DNA from: AC-32 sp036265535
GTDB lineage: Bacteria; Actinomycetota; Thermoleophilia; Gaiellales; Gaiellaceae
Direction of reading: 5' to 3'
DNA length: 6,144 bases
Assembly: GCA_036265535.1 (NCBI GenBank)
Contig: DATAOV010000114.1
Location: 1 to 6,144 of the forward strand
In this document: in pieces, positions 5,285-6,144 of the stretch
How positions within the stretch are numbered: the first letter of the stretch is position 1
How the letters are laid out: each line of letters starts with the position of its first letter
Notes under the pieces: generated by a model
The model's input: only the letters and a program-made list of their open reading frames with translations
Databases searched by the model: none
Told to the model about the DNA's origin: nothing
Position numbers and translations under genes: made by a program

Positions 5285-5616
5285 GACAGGTCCTGCGCGA
5301 GCTGGAGGCGGTTGCCGTCCGGGTCGTAGACATCGAGCAGCCGCATCGCGCCGTGCAGCTCGAGCACCGTCCCGACCTCGACCTGCGCCTGCGCGAGCCG
5401 CTCGCGCTCCGCCTTGACGTCGTCCACGTCGATCGTCGCGACGGGGCTGTCCTCCCCCGTGTCCGGCTCGCCCTCGCCGATTGCGATCTCGGTCTCGCCA
5501 CGGTCGAGCGCGATCCAGCCGTCATCCTCGTCCACGAACGACTCGGTGAAGCCCAGCACCTCCGTGTAGAAACCCCGCGCGGCGCCGAGGTCGCGGACTC
5601 GGTACCAGATCCTCAC
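5281..5616 (-). CDS. VOC-superfamily (glyoxalase/bleomycin-resistance fold) protein
   Basis: 111 residues with the two-module beta-alpha-beta-beta-beta pattern of the vicinal oxygen chelate fold. Module one has WYRVRDLGAARGFYTEVLGF (4-23) followed by WIALDRGETEIAIG. Module two has VATIDVDDVKAERERLAQ (59-76) followed by VYDPDGNRLQLAQ (96-108), the DPDGN turn being a hallmark. The usual metal ligands seem to be missing: the strand-one position before RVRDL is not His, Ala60 sits where the second-module His or Gln is common, and Gln105 stands where Glu is common. It may therefore be a metal-free binding protein rather than a glyoxalase or dioxygenase; no substrate can be assigned. The GTG start at 5614-5616 overlaps the E2 stop by 4 bases, with GGAGGAG about 14 bases upstream, so it is coupled to E2 translation. 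Confidence 0.85.
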   Translation of the reverse strand: MRIWYRVRDLGAARGFYTEVLGFTESFVDEDDGWIALDRGETEIAIGEGEPDTGEDSPVATIDVDDVKAERERLAQAQVEVGTVLELHGAMRLLDVYDPDGNRLQLAQDLS

Positions 5617-6144
5617 AGCATGAGGCCGGGCTCCTCCAGGAACGACTTCACGGTCCGGAGGAAGTCCGAGGCAGTGGCGCCGTCGAGGGCGCGGTGGTCG
5701 CTGGTGAGGGTCATCGTCATCATCGGCCGCACGACGAGCTCTCCGTCCTGGGCGACGGGCCGGTCCTCGACCGTGCCGACTGCGAGGATCGCGGCCTGCG
5801 GCGGGTTGAGGACGGCGACGAACTGCTCGACGCCGTACATGCCGAGGTTCGAGATCGTGAAGGTGCCGCCGTCGAGATCCTCCTGCTTGAGCTTCCCGTT
5901 GCGGGCACGCTCGACGAGATCCACCCGCGCGGCGGCGATCTCGGCGATCGTCCGGCGGTCGCTGCCCCGGATGATCGGGACGACGAGCCCGTCGGGTATC
6001 GCGACGGCAAGCCCGATGTCGGCGCTCGGGTAACGCTCGATCGCTTCGCCCGTGAAGCGGGCGTTGACGGCTCGGTGGCGCATGAGCGCAGCGGCACTCG
6101 CCTTGGTGAGGATGTCGGTCAGCGTGGGCCTGGGGCCCTCTCCC
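5613..6144 (-). CDS. Dihydrolipoamide acyltransferase (E2), C-terminal catalytic part (cut by right window edge)
   Basis: The frame is open from the right edge to TGA at 5613-5615, giving 176 residues of the E2 catalytic (CoA-dependent acyltransferase) domain. The first in-frame ATG (6083) is not the real start, because the codons before it read on as family sequence (TLTDILTKASAAALMRH). Visible landmarks are the strand ADIGLAVAIPDGLVVPIIRG, the GTFTISNLGMYG stretch, NPPQAAILAVG, and near the end the catalytic motif DHRALDG. In that motif His is encoded at 5694-5696 and Asp at 5682-5684. E2 forms the core of pyruvate, branched-chain or other 2-oxoacid dehydrogenase complexes and transfers the acyl group from lipoamide to CoA. 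The lipoyl and E1/E3-binding domains, and presumably the E1 genes, lie outside the window. Co-location with lpdA supports this role; the substrate type remains open. Confidence 0.93.
   Translation of the reverse strand, partial: GEGPRPTLTDILTKASAAALMRHRAVNARFTGEAIERYPSADIGLAVAIPDGLVVPIIRGSDRRTIAEIAAARVDLVERARNGKLKQEDLDGGTFTISNLGMYGVEQFVAVLNPPQAAILAVGTVEDRPVAQDGELVVRPMMTMTLTSDHRALDGATASDFLRTVKSFLEEPGLML

Noticed and set aside
5281..5616. Bleomycin or other antibiotic resistance gene
   Set aside because: The fold is shared by many unrelated functions and the gene sits in a metabolic operon; nothing in the sequence points to resistance.
5613..6083. E2 as a short complete protein starting at the ATG at 6083
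   Set aside because: The frame continues upstream to the window edge with E2-like sequence, so the gene is cut by the window rather than short.
1..6144. CRISPR array, tRNA/rRNA genes, insertion sequence or attachment site
   Set aside because: No spaced direct repeats, no tRNA-like cloverleaf or rRNA signatures, no transposase or integrase sequence, and gene order and composition look like ordinary chromosome throughout.

Overview
The window is very GC-rich, and every gene I can support lies on the minus strand, so the region is transcribed from right to left. The likely source is a high-GC actinobacterium. The style of the two sigma factors (ECF core, zinc finger or membrane-like segment, proline-rich tail) and the leftmost hypothetical protein remind me of Thermoleophilia/Solirubrobacterales genomes. 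That placement is from memory of family resemblance, not from a search.

Right half (about 3345-6144): the end of a 2-oxoacid dehydrogenase cluster. In transcription order it holds the C-terminal catalytic part of a dihydrolipoamide acyltransferase (E2, cut by the right edge), a small VOC/glyoxalase-fold protein, a GNAT acetyltransferase, and a complete dihydrolipoyl dehydrogenase (E3, lpdA). E2-VOC and VOC-GNAT each overlap by 4 bases through a GTGA junction, so these three form a translationally coupled unit. E3 follows after 71 bp and has its own good Shine-Dalgarno sequence. The E1 genes and the lipoyl domain of E2 would lie beyond the right edge.

Left-centre (about 518-3289): two tandem paralogous ECF sigma factor genes, then a 72-residue single-pass membrane protein. 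Both sigma factors have region 2, region 4, a glycine/alanine-rich membrane-like segment and a long low-complexity tail. The downstream paralog (753-2051) also carries a zf-HC2/ZAS-type zinc-binding anti-sigma module between region 4 and the membrane-like segment. The upstream paralog (2099-3289) lacks exactly that module. This is the most interesting part of the window: a pair of apparently membrane-tethered sigma factors with near-identical DNA-binding parts, different built-in control and very different tails.

Left edge (1-450): the N-terminal 150 residues of a conserved actinobacterial hypothetical protein, with a strong Shine-Dalgarno sequence and a plausible promoter of its own. The short intergenic gaps contain three small inverted repeats. 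I see no RNA genes, mobile elements, CRISPR arrays or convincing rho-independent terminators. No gene-free stretch exceeds about 70 bp.
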